Source: Mariannaea sp. PMI_226
Taxonomy: Eukaryota; Ascomycota; Sordariomycetes; Hypocreales; Nectriaceae
Length of the DNA stretch: 64,000 bases
Assembly: GCA_024336345.1 (NCBI GenBank)
Contig: JANFOG010000003.1
Span: forward strand, 3,478,501 to 3,542,500
Direction of reading: 5' to 3'
Shown here: positions 10,132-22,977 of the stretch, in pieces
How positions within the stretch are numbered: position 1 is the first letter of the stretch
How the letters are laid out: the number at the start of each line of letters is the position of its first letter
Program-made: the position numbers and the translations under genes
Notes under the pieces: model-generated
The model's database searches: none
Seen by the model: only the letters and a program-made list of their open reading frames with translations
What the model was told of the DNA's origin: nothing

Positions 10132-12410
10132 GCAAAGAAACTGCAAGTGAATAACATGGCGATCCTCTCTCATGGCATTTTAGTTGGTGATCCCTCCCTT
10201 TAGCACAGCATCGCGATCTCATCACCACTAGCAGCTTAGGCAGTGTATCAAAGCGTTTCTTTCTGGGTCTGAAACGACGGATTCCAGCAGGGTTGCCGAC
10301 TCTGTCGGTACGAGCTATGGGCATGGACAAAGAGGATTCAGGGGGTGGGTATGAAGTCTCTGAAGTCTCTCTCCCACTCTTTCTATCAGTCGGGCGGCCC
10401 GCTGAGGCGACCCAAGGTGACATGAAATAGCAGGAGGCCGACGTGACACTTTGATAGTTGAAATGAATGGTGATGGTGAGTGATGTTGGCTGACCGTCTG
10501 TGTGTTTTGTGTATACGCAGATATTGTGCATGGATGAAAACATCCTAGGCAACGACACCTCCCATAAACACAACGCGATTCATACACATCCAGATAAGCA
10601 CCATGCACGGCATCGGCTGCCTGTCCCCCAAAACGTATAAAACTATACATCTAGAGTTTCCAACCAGTCACTTCAGCTCGTGACCGTGGTCAAGCGACTT
10701 TCTCCCTTTTGCAAGGATACCACGTCCGCCAGATAACTAGAACAAACTACAACTCACTTGTAGTAGTGGCCAGCAGGCCGGGACCGTTCGGTGTGGCTGA
10801 CGAGTGGGTGACACCAGGACCAGAAATTGAATTACTCTGCAATGGTGGGAAGTGTTCCGAGAGGAGGGGGGAGGAAAACTGGAGCATCCGCCCGGCACTA
10901 ACGGGAATCAACTAAGCTCAAGAACCAATTGCTCCATACACTTGGCAGGAATTAGAGGTCAAGAGCGCGGCGATGAAGTTTTTGCTATGGTATATGTATA
11001 TACAGTCATGCGAAAGGGTGGTAGGTACCTTGGTAACTTGGGTACGGTCTTTCGCTAGGATTGTATGGCAGTTAGTCTACTACCACATACAGCATACAGA
11101 ACTGCGTGGCAGCTTTGAGTGCCGGGATCCCTGTGAAGCGTGCTTCGGGCGGAGGGATCAAAGGGGGGCCCAACATTGGCGAGAAGCAATTTCCTGCGAC
11201 ATGAAGGCTTTCCTGGAGATTGCCAAATACGGCTTTACGAAGCATCGTGCATATTTCGTACATGCGGCTGCAAAAGGTGCTGGATGTGCTGTTCAGCGTT
11301 GCAGCCAAACCAAGACTTCTTGCACCAAGGCATGCTAGATTGGTTTGCCGTAGATGGAATAGGATGGTAGTTCCCCCATCATCGCAGAGACTTTCCATGA
11401 TCCGTCCACTGTTTGAGCCAGGAGGTTCAGCTGGTCCTGTACCTTAACCCTATTGAGTCTTCCCCGTCGTGCCGGTTGGTGTGGAAGCATTAAGCCTGTA
11501 TTAGCCAGCCTACTGCAAGTTCTTTAAACTCCGTCATTCATACGCAATTTGAATTGGGCGTGGTTTTAATTGGCTGTGGCGCTCACATATTGGGCAGCTG
11601 ATTAGTCAATAACAACAATGTCTTCGCCAACTGATGGAGAGACGTGAAGGAGTGACATCGGTTCTATTTTCTAAATAAGTTAATAAAACAGAAAAGAAAA
11701 AAAAAAGCAAACCAAGCGGGAGAAAACGTCTGGTCAAATGGCTCAATTTCTACGGGCTGGGTGTTTGCTTTTTCTGCCGCGGGAGACGCCCGGTTGATCG
11801 ACCGCGCGTCTCGGGATAATTCTCCTCACTTGGGACCGTCTTGCACCAACCAGTGTTCAGGCCACTCCCATGCCGACCATTGCCAGACGAGAATTATATC
11901 CACTCACACTACACTCCCAGACCAAAGCACAAGCACAATGCAGTTTCTTTCTCGCCTGTCTCTCACCTCACCATGTACAGGAACTGAACCTTGTCCATAT
12001 TCACTGATAACATGTCATACCTACTCCGGATATTAAATGTGCATACCACTTATGCTGGATCGTATCTTGTGCAGAACACACGGGCTCAACTGGACGGCTG
12101 GGTAGCTAAGTTAGCCCATGGGCTTTCGGTCTCTTACTTCTCCCGGTCCCACTGCAGATATGTTGCTTGACGGCAAGGCTTGAGGGGATCCATCTCGATA
12201 GTCTTGCCTTAGACGAAAGACCCCAGACCCAGTCCAGTGCATAGTTTCGACCCCCTGAGCAACTGAATGAATAGTGCTCTTGTCCGGAGTCTGGAGGGGC
12301 CTTTTCTCATTGTGCCTAACGCACGCCTAATTTACTCTGTAGCAGCCGTGTGGCTTTGCCAAGCCATTGCAGAATGGAGAGTGTCTCCGCCCTGGTCGTT
12401 GGAAACAGTC

Positions 12411-12438
12411 GCCTGGGCCTGGCCTGGGCCTGGCCGGC
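12411..12438. repeat. GCCTGG hexamer-type tandem repeat
   Basis: About four imperfect copies of GCCTGG within a GC-rich patch (about 12360-12720). No coding meaning seen. Confidence 0.7.
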
Positions 12439-12839
12439 CGCGGACCTCCCTGTAGCATGTCTTATTCTCCTCCCAACCATGTAATGCCCGTGCCGACCTC
12501 CTGGGTTCCTGGCCCTCATCGCCTCTTCGCCTCAGTCCTTCCTTGGAGCCAACGAGAACGACGGCCGATCTGGCCCGCCCCCGCAAGCTCGCCGGCCTGT
12601 GTTGGCTGATACATGGGCGATGGCGCGGTTCTATGGACATGGGTGGTGAAGACATCTCCACTCGCCCACCTGCCGGGCTGGGATGAGCGAGTCAGTTCCA
12701 TGCCACTACCGCAGGGCGGAGGGTACACCCATCCTCATCCATCAAGTGATAACCCCCGGGGTTGTGGTTGTCAAAGCTTGTGGTTTCTTCTGTTCCAGGT
12801 GTGGGCGTGTATTATTGTGATGAATAGCGAGTACGTGAG

Positions 12840-12871
12840 TAATAATAATAAGTGAGTGAGTGAGTGAGTGA
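12840..12871. repeat. (AAT)n followed by (GTGA)5 microsatellite
   Basis: Three to four AAT units run directly into five perfect GTGA units. It lies about 390 bases before the ATG of the light-receptor gene. Confidence 0.9.
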
Positions 12872-13257
12872 CAGAAGTGCCACTACTCTATCTTAACTTT
12901 ACTTTTATTCTGCTCCGTCTTAGACACAACCTCCTCACAAAGCGAACCATCCATTTGCTGCTTTGCGACAAGTCTAAGACAATATGGTCCTCATTTAACT
13001 GAACAGCTCCTCTCTCTCCCTGAATAATCAACCAACATCTCGCTCTTTTCCTTCGGTCTTCCCAGAAAACAAAGTTGCTTGGTCATCCCAAAGCAACAGC
13101 GGGGGGCCATTGTCAAACATAGACTGGTGCCATCCCGTGCCGTGCCGTACCCTTCCCGCCTTGGAGGCAGATCCCTCTTCCCCCCTCACAAACGGGAAGA
13201 TACGATACGATACTCACGGTAAAATCGAAGCAAGGAATTGAATAGAAAAAAAAAAAA

Positions 13258-15371
13258 ATGCCGACGATCAACTCTCTGCGAGCGGTCGAGCCTCCCGCCC
13301 TGCCTTTTGCCGATTATGAGCGACGGCGATCCGCGGCTTCAACGCTCTCCTCCACCAATCCCGACTCCATCAGTTCGTCCCTCCGCGGGCTGACCTCGTC
13401 GCCCACGAACAGTCGATCCAAACACAACAGTTCCCGGCCCAAGAGCGCAAAGTTCTCGGCGTACCGCCTGCGCAGCAATTCCGGCCTGTCGCTGCATGCC
13501 AACGAGGATCTGCTGCGACAGTACACCGACTACCACCCAGATGGATCACCAAGGGCCTCCTCGTTCAATGGCGGAGGAGACCGGTTGAGAAGCATTGATT
13601 CAATCACCACGACAAGCCAGCGGTCTAGCATAACGTTTACTGACTCGGACAACTCAAGCGAGTTGCCAATTCGCGATTTTTTCGGTCGAGAAATGTTTGA
13701 CATGGTGATGAAGGATCCCACTGTCGCAGCGCAGTTGTGGAAATTCGCAGCGAGTCGGGGCGTTGGCCAAAATGTGGAATATTTAATGAAGGTATGTCGC
13801 GCAATGTATTTTTTTTGGGTCGCTTCACCCAGAAAGAGAGAGAAAATAAAAAAAATCTAAGACATTGGTAGATTCGGGATTATATCAATTCGTTGGAGCA
13901 AGTGGTTGTACAGCTTTCAACCATTTCAACGTCGTATACTTCCATTACCGCAACCTCACCCCTCGGCCTCCCCTCAGGCATGTCCAAGGTGATCAATACC
14001 AACATCAAACACCTGACAACTACACTGATCCCCAGTTTGGAAAACATGTTTCTAGAGTCAAAAGGGTTCGTCGAACAGCGTATTCTCAGAGAGATTTTCC
14101 CTGCCTTTGTCAAGCAGCAGCTTTCTCTTTGTACCAGCGTTGCCCTGTCATCCGAGACAGAAGGCGATCTCTGCCGCACACCTTTTCCCGGGCTGAAGAC
14201 TTCGTTTTGCTTGAGTGACCCGGCGAAACAGGGGAACCCAGTGACTTTCATGTCCGATGAATTTCAGGACGTGACAGGTTTCTCCCGCACGGAAGTTTTA
14301 TCGCGAAACTGCCGCCTCCTTCAGGGCCCCCAGACTGATCGCGAATCAATCGCCAACTTGCGATCCTCAATTTGGCGAGGCGACGCATGCTCAGAGCTTA
14401 TCCTAAACTTCCGAAGAGATGGCCAACCATTCTGGAACTTGCTCTTTGTATGCCCGCTGCAGGATGCTGCGGGCAAGACACGCTACTACTTGGGCGCTCA
14501 GATCGACGTTTCATCAAATGTTGGGGGCAACGACGAGGTTCTGAAGATGCTGGGCTACAACATCCCAGAAGAGGAGAATCTGTCTAATAATAATAACAAT
14601 GTTAATAATGGCAGCGGCAGCGGCAGCGGCAGCGGGAAGAGCAGTCCCCGCTGGGGAACAGAGGAGACACAGGCTGACCCAGAACCCGAGGAACTGACCA
14701 CCGTCAAGTCGAACTCTCAAATAATGAAGCCCCCAAAGCTCAACTTTTTCAAGTCATTCAAGAAACCACCGCCAGCTCCCCTGTCGCCCCCATTGAGCCC
14801 GCGACGCAGTTTAGACCGGCCGCAATCATCGGCAGGACCAACGCTAGAAAAAACGTACAGCACCAGAACAGTCCTAAAACGGCATTCGACATCACCCGAA
14901 GTGGCTGTGATGCCCTATTCGCGATACATGGTCCTGGAACACGTTTCCTCATATCCGGCCTCCCTTGACACAATGCCTCTGGACCAGGCGTTGCGATATC
15001 CGCCGAAGCTTAGTGTCGCCTACTTTTCTCAAGCCATGGTCGATGCCCTGGACCTCGGCATGGCTGCCGACGTGATACGCGGCAAGGATATCTTCGACGT
15101 ACTGGCTGAACAAGCAACGTTGCCCAACGTCACAAAGGCATTCAAGTCTACGGTCCGTGAAGTGGTCGTGCGGGATGGAAGATCGATCTCGCTTGATCTA
15201 GCCTTGACGAACCATATCCCTCGTCGTGCCAACGCAGGTCGAACGCTAAACGGCGATAACGCTGATTCGGCTCGCGAGAAGAAGTCAGCGAGGATGATGA
15301 GTCACTGGACACCACTCAAGGATGTGGAGGGCCGCGTCAAGTACGTGGTGCTCATCATCTCTCCATTGTGA
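13258..15371 (+). CDS. RGS-LOV-like blue-light receptor
   Basis: Flavin-binding photoreceptor of the fungal RGS-LOV type (best known from Botrytis BcLOV4), 677 aa. Exons: 13258-13791 and 13872-15371 (80-nt intron, GTATGT...GGTAG). The ATG directly follows a run of A. Residues 1-135 are Ser-rich and disordered. About 138-285 is helical and RGS-like (RDFFGREMFDMVMKDP at its start), though divergent. The LOV core is about 299-394: NCRLLQ carries the photoactive cysteine C325, and the FMN contacts are present as NFRRDGQPFWN and the final GAQID glutamine. After it come an Asn/Gly-Ser linker (GSGSGSGSG), a basic amphipathic stretch (KLNFFKSFKKPPP) and a C-terminal PAS-like region (about 557-620, with SVAYFSQAM and RGKDIFDVL). 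In BcLOV4 a basic helix in this place binds anionic membrane lipids in light; a similar role here is inferred. Whether the RGS part still acts on G-alpha cannot be judged from sequence. Confidence 0.85.
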
Positions 15372-17015
15372 TAAGATATTTGAACGGAGTTTTCATTTTG
15401 GCTACGGCATACGGCAAGGTGTTAGGAATTGTCTCTTTTCTGGCTGTACAATGTAGGACATGGATGAGATGGGTTTGACGGGGGGCGCGACACGATATGT
15501 GTATTTTAATTAACGACGGCTTCGAACATACTGTACCTAGGGTAACATGATACCATGACATTTGTATTTTCTTGATTAATTTACTCAAAACCAACAATTT
15601 CTTCCACATATTAAAGACCCCTGTGAGAACTTTGGGATCCTTGTTTGCCACTCACACGAACATGTTCCCGCCAACAGAACGCCTTAATTTTACAGACTTG
15701 AAAGCCTAGAGAGGCTCATTTATGTGTAAAGCAACCCGAGCTGAGGCCGTGAGATACAAACAGACTACTAGCTGTATGTACCCTGAAACCTCACTTGAGA
15801 GACTTCACGGTATGCGGTTATGACCACAGCGTGTAGACCATTCATAGCAGGTCTTAGGCACAGAGGAACAAATGACCTCCTAGGGTTAGATCAATCGTTA
15901 TTACATTGTATCAGTGGAAGCATTTCGCTAAGAATGCGTCCCCTTGTAGTTCCACTGTGGTCCTTCTTCAACCCCCCCTGCTAAGCTATAGCAGGGGACC
16001 ATCGTGGCTTTGTTCCAGGTACTTGGTGTGATTAGGGGCATATGATTCCCTACGACCAGGTTCTCCTCTTCATAGCGGCCTGTATGATTGTCAATCCCGC
16101 TCCCTGCTCACTTCCTACCGGTAGTTACTCGTGGACCGTCATAGAAGGTAATTTATTGATGCTTGGCGAGGCTGCGCCATCTGTCCACAAACTCTCCCCA
16201 ACAGCGATCAAGTGGTGGGTTGAAGTTCGAACTTACTTCTTACTGCGTATAGGCTTTCTTATTCTTCGTTATGCATCCGTGATAATTGTGCTGGACCAGT
16301 GGTGAAGGCATAATAAGGCATATGTTAGCCACTCTACCATAAGCTCGGTTAATACAAAACTACTTACGTCACGAATTTCGTCTTCATATACAGATTAATT
16401 TTCAAGTACTTATTCAAGTCGCCTTACACAGCAATGACTACATTATTCCCCTTTTCGGCATCACCTTTTCTTTCTTCTTCAACCAGGCTATTTCTAGTCC
16501 AAATATGCAAGCGACCTCTGCAGCCAGCAGCAGCGTGGAATGGTTCGACTTTAGTCTTAGGTAATCACTCCATCACCTTGTGTGGCCGTTGGTGATGATG
16601 CAAGTATCCGCACTGTAAGTCGCCTCTTATCTCCATTGCGTGTGGCTGAGCTTACGCCGTATGTGCGACAGTGTCTGTACTGTATGGTCCAAGCTCCCGA
16701 GCTTGCTTCCATTCTTAGGCAACCCCCACTATCACTGGTTCAGCCTTGGAGGCGGCCTTTGCCAACCTCAGACCTTCGTCGTTGAAGCTTTATTCAATCA
16801 TTGCGTACGTTTAGATATTGTCTTTGCTTCCTGTTTCGTTTCAAACTCTTCATTCTATTCTGTCATTGGCCTTATTTTAAGACGCAATATCTTCTTATTC
16901 GCCTCACTTCGCGTATTCTGTCCTCAGCCTGCATCACAATACCATCCTGACACCTTAAGTTGCCCTTTTCAGTCTTGTGACACATCTACTTCCTTGCTCT
17001 CCTGCATTTTTGAAT
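15372..17015. other. Intergenic, no gene seen
   Basis: 3' flank of the receptor gene and upstream region of the ankyrin gene. The 3' 500 bases may hold an unrecognised 5' exon of the ankyrin gene (see that entry), but no splice pattern was convincing. Confidence 0.5.
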
Positions 17016-20000
17016 ATGCTTGAGAGAATATCGTCTCTGAAGGACCTGGACTTTTTTCTTTGCTCAGCCGTCAGTGCATATCTCAAGGTTTCCGACTCCG
17101 CAGCCAGAGGCGAAGTCAAAGCTCTCATAGCCGAGCTACGATTACTTGGGGGAACCCTTTACAGCCTCGAACAGCTGATCTCTGAACTAAGAGAGGATGA
17201 AAACGAAGAAAATGACTTTCTGTTAGCCTCCCAGTCTGCGGCATGGCCTGTTGTAGACGGATGCGAATTCCTCCTTCAAGCTCTAATCTCGCTGCACACT
17301 TACATCAAGCCTCTTGGACTCAGAGACGCAAGATCAACTCTGGTGTCATATCGCTTGAAATTTGGATTCATTCTTGGCTCATCGGAAACTCTTCGAGATG
17401 TGTTCATCCATTTTTCAGTCCTAGAAAAGGAACCTATGCCGAGATTGCCGGTCGAAGACGGTGAAGCAGATGTGATTCCCAGCCCATCTCAGCCGGGGCC
17501 AATTATCGATGCAGAAGACCCTACTTTGGAGGAGATGTGCTCTTGGTTGGACATTATCAGTTCTCCAGAGTACAGCTATGAGCCGGAAGAGTACGCCAGC
17601 GAGATGGCCCGCACACAGGCTCGTCGTCTCACCTCACCTCTGTACCGAACCGCTTCAATCCGATGGCCAGCTCATGCTGAGACCCACTGGCTGGACGTTA
17701 GAGTGCAGATATGTACTCTCTTTAAACGTCCCATGTCTTTCAACTTTGTACAGTGGGCACTAGAGTATGCCAGAGAAACATATCCACGCACATTTGGAAG
17801 CCTTGCCCTTAATCCTAAACGGCATCTCGAGCTCACAAACGCGTTGTGCAAGGGATCGATATCACCGCTACACATCGCTGCGGCACTTGGCTTACCTAGC
17901 CTTTGCAAAGCTCTTATCCTCTTCTCTGGAGCTAACGTCAACGAGATCGGTTTGTTGGGTAGCCCCTTGTTTTGTGCTTTTGTCGGCCCGAATGTTCTGA
18001 ATACTCGAGCCGAACCTGAGTCCTGGAGTGAACTCCTGGGACATATCAAATTTGATGAGGACCGTGCCACCACAATATTGGCTCTTCTTAGCTTCTGGGC
18101 CAATCGAGGATACTGTTTCAACTGGAGAAACGCCGGTGAAGTAAGACTTGCTGGTATTGCCTTCTGGGCTGCCCTTGCAGTAAACAACGAGGACATCTTT
18201 ATTCGAGTAGTAGAGGATGCTAGAGATTTGGATGCTCCATTTCTCCAACTCCTAGAACGGGAGGATTTGATCAATCTAGGCCTAACGTCAAAATCTTCCT
18301 TTGCGCGTCTTCTGACATATATTTTCGACATGACCATGTCTTCTGCACCTGGCAAAGATATAGTCAAAGATGAGCTTGGTACTGTCATACGAAAGCTTAT
18401 GAAAGATTCCGATGTCGACTTCTCTTTCAAGGATGGGAATGCTCGTCTATCTGGTGTAGATGACAAAACGTTTGATACACTTGTTAGAGAGTCTGTGGTT
18501 GACCCTGATGAAGTTTTATTCCGTCGTCTTCTTTCAGATCCAAGGTTCAACCCGGATCTGCCTTCCAACAAATTTGGCGCCGGTGAAACGATTCTTCACC
18601 TGGCAATCGAAGGAGGTCATGTTGAAATTATGGACCACCTCATCAAAGCTGGGGCAAGTTTGGAGGCAAAAGATGCGCGGGGTAGAACGCCTTTCATGGT
18701 CGTTGATAACCCAGCAACGCTTTCGAAATTGGTACTGGAGCATGGTGCGAAGACCACGGATGTCGACATAGACGGTCGAACGATCTGGCATTACGCTGCC
18801 GCGACGAACTCTGATGGCTTGCTCAAGTGGCTGATCGAAAATGATCCAAACAAGCAGCGGAACATGTGTACAACGAATAAGCATGGTGCCACTCCGCTTG
18901 CTGATGCATTTCTCTACGTCCATTCTTTGATGCGGCAACACAGAGCACCGAGGCAAATACCTCCTACGACACTGAGGCGTTTCCTGAAAGAGAAACATAC
19001 ACCTGATACAATGAAGAGCCCGTTCTCTCTCCTGGCATATGCTGTTGAATGGGGGGAAGTGGATTTGTTGGAGAGCTTGCTCAAACTGGGTTATCAGCAT
19101 GCGGAGAACGACAGAAGCCTCTTACTTCGCCGTCTCCATCTCGGTGTTTCTGACCAGATGCTACAAAAAGTCCTTGACATGTCTAAGGGAGTGCCTCTCA
19201 CGTTCCCAGGCGGATCAAGCGTGTTTGAAAGTCTCTTCGTCAATACAGTACTACGTGGAGGAGAGGATGTAACAGAATTCATGAAGCCAACTGCCCACCC
19301 ATCATGCTATCCACGGCTTTCACAAAGCATGCTAGACAAGCTTCTAACCCCGGAAGTTTTGAGACATAAGGACCTCAAGGGACGAGGGATCTGGCAGAGG
19401 TTTTGTGATTTCGTCCTACCAAAGATGCGTGGTCGATCTTGCGTACACCCCGCTAGGTTATTCTTCTTGTCAACGAGCATTTCTGACGCAATTCGATTGC
19501 TGGTCCAACATGGTGCATTGGACGACTTTGAAGAGAGACATGACAGATGGGCCCTTCTTTATATGGCAGATGGGGAAGGTCTCCATCCGGCCTGGGAACG
19601 ATACCAGTTTCCATTCATCAGGGCAGTCTTGGAAACGGTGGAGCTTGACAAGTCCAAATTCTTGCAGACTGTTGAGGGCGCCTTTCTCTTGGCCCAGGCT
19701 CTCCGTCGTGGCCAAATGAATGTTGTGAGACTACTCATTGACAGCAGCATGCACGTCGGTCTTTTACTTCGCGAACTAGGGAATGAATCCCTACTGGAGC
19801 ATTTCATTACAGAAGTGAAGGTGCAGGGCCCATTGCTGCATATTCTAGTGGGCAAGCTTGAGCCAGGATTCTTGGTCGAACGGCAGCATAGGATTTTTGA
19901 GAAGTTGTTGGAACTCCCTGCGAGCTTCTCGCCAGTCGAAGTGGTCAAGGAATTACTGGCTAAGAACCTTATTGATCCGAATAAAGTCTCAACTGATGAA

Positions 20001-22484
20001 CCCAAGGTCACAATGCTACAAGAGGCCCTTCTGCGCGCGAAACCCGACTTTGCAGTTGCTCTTCTTCAATATGGCGCCGATCCAACGCTTTCTTTTGGCA
20101 TCGATTCGCCTATTCTTGACGCGGTGGAGAGAGGGTATATAGAGGTTTTGGATAAAATGCTTGACGCACTACCTCCAACCTTCGACTGGACTTTCCGCTA
20201 CGAGCCACCCGGGAAGCCTTCGTACAACGCACTGCAGATTGCTGCTCTCAACGGACGAGCGGAGGCTCTTCGGTGGCTGCTGCAGAAAACAGAGCTCTTG
20301 TTGTATCTGAACGACGTAACTCCGAGGAATGGACTTGCGCCAATTCACTTGGCTATCACGGCTCGCTCTTTGGAATGCGTCCAGATCCTTGGTAGCCGTG
20401 GCGCAGACCTTGAACTTCAGACTCACAAGGGCGCAACACCCCTTCTCCTCGCTGTGCAGAAGGGGTGTGAGGATATCGTTAACTATCTTCTGAAATCAGG
20501 AGTTGACACAGAAACAGACATGTATGGAATTCATGTTGTATCAGGTTGGCGTCCTGCTCCTGCTCGAATCGTCCAGGACTTCATTGCACAAAACTTCAAA
20601 ACTCATGGTCTTTCCGAGACCGAAAAGCCGGACCCTGTCAAACTTGGCCACATATTAGCAGAAATGATAGCGTGCCATGGGGCATGGAATGATTCGGCCT
20701 TCAAAGCAATTCTACCAACGATTCCAAAGGAAGACCTTATGGCTGCTGTTCTCCCCTGCCGTGGCTGTACTCTATTGAGCTTCGCTGGTGCCCACGGCTG
20801 CAATAAGATGATGCTAGAGCTCATGGAACTGGGCTTTGGGGGGTTCGTAACCGGATGCAGCAAGCACTGGATCCATGGCTACAATGCTCTCCATCACGCG
20901 TGCTTCGGTCTTCTTGGACAACTTGAGCGTAAGGAAGATGAGCTTGCCGAATGCACTCTGCTATTAATTCAGAAATGCCTCGATGTGTACCTCGATGAGG
21001 GAATTCTTTGGTTCCAAGTGCCATGCTCGCCACTCTGCGCTGTAGTACAATTTGGGAACAACGGACGTCTCGTGGATTGGGAAATTCACCACAGGGCTCT
21101 TCTGAAGCTTCTCAATCACGTCGAGGCTCATGCGGACAGATATTGGTAAGTACCAAATACGCAAACCACGTCAGAAAGACCGCTAACGAGTTCCAGGCAA
21201 CTCATGGTAGAGTCAGGATTCTCGAATCTCTGCGAATCCTCCACAAAGGAGGAGACATTGGCTGGCAAGTTGCTACGCTTCGTGGTCAATCGCCGCTGTG
21301 AAACACTGGAATGGCTCGAGTACGGAGGTGGACCCCGTCCGATTGCTCTACACCTTCTTGTCGAAGGCATCAGGCCCGACTGGAAGGAGGCGAACGTGAT
21401 TGATCCAATCGTCAAGATGGTCGAGCTCTTGGTAAACTGTGGAGCGGAAGTCGATGCGCAGGACGACAACATGAACACGGCACTGTTTTTTGCTGCCTCG
21501 AAGGGAGTGGTACCGATTGTAAAAGTCCTCCTCGAGGCTGGAGCCAACCCGAACATCCGCGATGACACAGGACATACACCGCTGTCCCAGGCCTTGGAAT
21601 GGGGCAGCCATGAAGTGGTCCGACTGCTTCTGGATCACGGTGCGGACCGTAATACCTTTCTCGGAGCAGCTCACATCCCGGTGTACACCAAGTACAGCCC
21701 ACGTTACACGCGTGACGTTGTGGATTTCGGATTCGACATCCAGGCTGCTGAGCCTGGAAACTCGAGTTTGACTACCCTACTGCTCACGACAACGGCAGCA
21801 ACGCGGGCTTGGGCTTGGAACAGGGACATTGACTTTGACAGGCTGGCTGCCGAGCGACCGCCCGTTTTATTCTTGCTGCTGTCTAGAGTCAGCAACCCCT
21901 TTTCGATCAAGAAGCTCCTCCGTCGCATTCCCCCAGAATATCGGGATAAGTTTCTAAATCCAGTCCCGAACTCAAACGTCCATGCCATGTGTGATCCTCT
22001 ACGCAGAGGATCCACTGAACTCCTTGGGGTACTTCTCCAGTATGGATGGGATTGTGAAAAGGATGTTTCCACTGAAGGTTCAGCCCTTATGTTTGCCTGC
22101 CGCATGGGATGTTTTGAGTCGGTCAAGATGCTGGTTCGTCATGGCGCTCGTCTCTACTACCTTGCCACTGGTAGCCGTGGTGAGAAGGTGGCCAAGTCGG
22201 CTCCTCACGAAGCGAAGCTGTACCCTGAGATTGTAAAGTGGCTTCTCGTTGGACGCCATCAAGACAGAACCCGTATTGAGTGGGCGGAAAACTCGACAGA
22301 TAATGCTGCTCCCAGGCCATGGGCAGGTCCTCGCAAAGGCGCCCACAAACTCTCAGGTTTCGAGGGACATTACCTTAGGACTTCGTCGAATAGCACCGAT
22401 GAGCAGCTGAACCGACTGAAGCGCATCAGAAACATCAAACGTGAATTCTCTGGGAAGATTGTACATGTTACACTAGTGGAGTAG
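17016..22484 (+). CDS. Very long ankyrin-repeat protein, about 1805 aa
   Basis: Exons 17016-21145 and 21197-22484, joined by a 51-nt intron (GTAAGT...TTCCAG) that restores the frame at YWQLM. The first ATG in frame is at 17016; codons before it are open but lack an ATG. Residues 1-270 form an Ala/Leu-rich, probably helical N-terminal region like those ahead of ankyrin or STAND modules in fungal proteins. Ankyrin motifs are then spread over the rest, often degenerate: near 280 (SPLHIAAALG), 520 (TILHLAIEGGHVEIM), 621 (HGATPLADAF), in the 1080s-1160s (NALQIAALNGR, APIHLAI, GATPLLLAVQKG), 1251, and 1466-1530 (NTALFFAASKG, HTPLSQALEWG). No NACHT, HET, kinase or membrane segment was found. Such proteins are usually scaffolds, and many belong to lineage-specific families; the function here is unknown. 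A missing 5' exon is possible, since the family often starts with a more hydrophobic stretch. Confidence 0.85.
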
Positions 22485-22977
22485 AAGCGAATTGGATAGA
22501 ATGGAGAACTATGGTTGGATGGAAATATCACACGAGAATCAGCACTTGGATTGGGGCTACAAATGATGGATTGATGAATACGATTTGGAGGAGCAAAGGT
22601 TGAACGGAGTTTGGTACTGGGTATCAAACAATTTTATGTCTTCATGATAATGTCATTTCCATTGGATTCAAAGCCTGCCTTGCCTCCTTGTCCTCCCAAT
22701 GACAAACTCGCCCTTTGACGAAATGTTCGAAGCTAATGAGTGAATATCCAAAACTCAGGTATGTAACATACAATTTTTGTTTTACCAAGCAACCCTTGCC
22801 CTCATTCATCCTTGCCGTTGCAAAATTGCGTAACCATTGACATAACGTGTCCGCCTATCTCCCATATACATTCTGGCCCGTAACCCTAGGCCTGTAAAAA
22901 GAAAATAAAAAAAAAACCAAAAAAAAAAAACAAGTTTCTCATATCCCCAACATAACTATTATCACCATCCCTAATAA
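22485..22977. other. Convergent 3' flanks
   Basis: Lies between the stop of the ankyrin gene (+) and the stop of the 228-aa gene (-). It contains A-rich tracts near 22900-22930 that could serve as poly(A)/termination sequence for either gene. No gene. Confidence 0.6.

Larger units (their letters stand above)
8885..13257. other. 4.4-kb intergenic region
   Basis: No gene can be supported. It holds a 20-base poly-A tract, a GCCTGG repeat and a (GTGA)n microsatellite (listed separately). Frames of 70-160 codons on both strands have no domain and look like by-products of GC-rich or poly-A sequence. A 45-codon frame at 11201-11338 (+), with four Cys near its end, and coding-like but stop-interrupted sequence around 9500-9720 (-) are too weak to call. 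The last 400 bases, pyrimidine-rich and ending in a run of A, are probably the leader of the light-receptor gene. Confidence 0.55.

Noticed and set aside
11201..11338. 45-codon + strand frame starting MKAFLEIAKYGF and ending with four Cys
   Set aside because: No signal peptide, no known family, no promoter evidence; length is expected by chance in 4 kb of intergenic DNA.
12332..12728. Overlapping minus and plus frames of 70-109 codons
   Set aside because: They arise from a GC-rich repeat patch (GCCTGG) that lacks stop codons in several frames at once.
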